Below are positions 39,886 to 40,617 of a stretch of DNA of 40,617 bases, in pieces (the stretch's first letter is position 1; the number at the start of each line of letters is the position of its first letter). The stretch covers positions 1 through 40,617 of the forward strand of contig NZ_JENB01000048.1 of NCBI RefSeq assembly GCF_000708715.2, given 5' to 3'. This DNA is from Pseudomonas putida W15Oct28 (lineage in GTDB: Bacteria; Pseudomonadota; Gammaproteobacteria; Pseudomonadales; Pseudomonadaceae). Under the pieces are notes generated by a model. That model was not told the origin of the DNA. It ran no database searches and saw nothing but the letters and a program-made list of their open reading frames with translations. A program made the position numbers and the translations under genes.

Positions 39886-40572
39886 TCAATGCACGGTCTT
39901 GCGCTGCCGCACACATTCCTGGGCCTGGGCGGTCAGCTCATCCAGGCGCTCATCGCGCATCTGCTCTGCTTCGATCATCGCATCCTCACCCTGCTGGTTA
40001 AGCAGGTAGGTGTGAATCTGCAGCACTTCAGCGGTCTGATAAATCGGCGCAATGTCCAGGCGCCCGATCAGCGCACCACTGGCCTGGCCGGTACTGCTCA
40101 TCAGCACCTGCGGCCCATTGGCGGCCACCACCTGCATGCCCATCGCCTCGAACCACGGCACCTGGTTGGCAAAGGCATTCAGCTCCACACAGGCATGGCG
40201 TGCCTGCAGGTCGCCCAGCAGGGCGCGGGCGATGCCCTGGCGGCGATGGCTGGCGCGCACGGCAAGAAATGCCAATGAACACGCCTGCTCATCGTCGTCG
40301 GCCGGCAGCGACAGGGCAAAGCCCAGCAACTGGTCCGGGGCCTCGGCATCCAGTGCAAGGGTCAGCGCCACGGCAAGGCCGCGGGTGCCGTCCAGCGCTT
40401 GCAGGTACTGGTGCACCTCCATGCCGACGCCGTACTGGTACAGCGGGTACAGCGGGTTGTCGGCGGTAATGGCGACACTGCTCAGTTCGCCGACATGGTG
40501 GATCACCAGCTCGCGGATCTGGTTCTGGAAAGATTCGGGCGGCACGCTGTCGAGGCGGCTCAGGATGAACAT
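39886..40572 (-). CDS. GNAT-family N-acetyltransferase
   Basis: A 228-residue protein with a GNAT acyl-CoA-binding core: LAFLAVRASHRRQGIARALL in the middle is motif A (R/Q-x-x-G-x-A). After it come ACVELNAFANQVPWFEAMGM, a typical fourth-strand region, and a C-terminal helical extension rich in Glu/Gln that is not part of the core. It transfers an acetyl group to an amine of an unidentified substrate. The start at 40572 begins with a usual sequence; the remaining 45 bases of the window show no gene. Confidence 0.8.
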   Translation of the reverse strand: MFILSRLDSVPPESFQNQIRELVIHHVGELSSVAITADNPLYPLYQYGVGMEVHQYLQALDGTRGLAVALTLALDAEAPDQLLGFALSLPADDDEQACSLAFLAVRASHRRQGIARALLGDLQARHACVELNAFANQVPWFEAMGMQVVAANGPQVLMSSTGQASGALIGRLDIAPIYQTAEVLQIHTYLLNQQGEDAMIEAEQMRDERLDELTAQAQECVRQRKTVH

Positions 40573-40617
40573 CGGGGGGCGGGCTCCGGCGGGTGGGAAT
40601 ACAGCCCGGGCCAGGTT

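Noticed and set aside
1..40617. CRISPR arrays, tRNA or rRNA genes, insertion sequences with transposase
   Set aside because: Regular repeats seen are REP palindromes or intragenic duplications; no transposase, integrase, cas or RNA gene recognised.

Overview
The window looks like a chromosomal segment of a Pseudomonas putida-group bacterium. The coding sequence is GC-rich. Several intergenic gaps carry the paired palindromes built on GCGGGCTTGCCCGCTCCCAC that are typical of P. putida REP/BIME elements. The gene content (Amt, NCS1 permeases, RhtB exporters, FCD-GntR, 4HB chemoreceptor, Tc/Rhs toxins, SsuABC-type transport) fits that group. The species call is inference; no rRNA or tRNA gene is present.

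Region 1 (1-4392): the 3' end of an ammonium channel gene, a convergent NCS1 cytosine-type permease, an Lrp/AsnC regulator divergent from an RhtB/LysE exporter, and a second LysE exporter.

Region 2 (4525-13550): an apparently coordinated catabolic locus. It holds a NUDIX hydrolase coupled to an FCD-GntR regulator, a carboxymuconolactone-decarboxylase-like protein, two near-duplicate flavin reductases, an aldehyde dehydrogenase, a PcaD/RutD-like hydrolase, a DUF1185 protein, a luciferase-like monooxygenase and a divergent NCS1 permease. Three sites of the form TGG(T/A)ATACC(A/G)TAATA lie in front of the three transcription starts and are probably bound by the GntR protein. The set reads as uptake, flavin-dependent oxygenation, ring or amide opening, aldehyde oxidation and decarboxylation of a small, probably N-heterocyclic compound. 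It is not the Rut pathway.

Region 3 (13702-17845): a 4HB methyl-accepting chemotaxis protein, then a trimethylamine-monooxygenase-like FMO gene. The FMO gene sits exactly between a 3' fragment of an FAD oxidoreductase gene (minus) and a 3' fragment of an Rrf2 regulator gene (plus). A formerly divergent pair seems to have lost both 5' halves and its shared promoter.

Region 4 (17916-34264): the most unusual part, a 16-kb leftward Tc/Rhs-like operon. A 2092-residue protein made of degenerate repeat modules plus the opening strands of an Rhs shell is translationally coupled (ATGA) to an Rhs/TcC-like protein, followed by a second paralogous Rhs/TcC-like protein. The two Rhs proteins share a core of about 1100 residues but have unrelated toxin tails. 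One tail has a His-Gly...Ser-Cys arrangement like a caspase/CPD-type cysteine peptidase. No TcA gene and no immunity gene are visible.

Region 5 (34265-40572): an AraC regulator divergent from a tight operon of an AhpD-like protein, an acyl-CoA-dehydrogenase-like flavoprotein and a sulfonate/nitrate/taurine-type ABC importer (ATPase, Tat-exported binding protein, permease). A REP cluster with a 58-bp tandem duplication and a GNAT acetyltransferase close the window.
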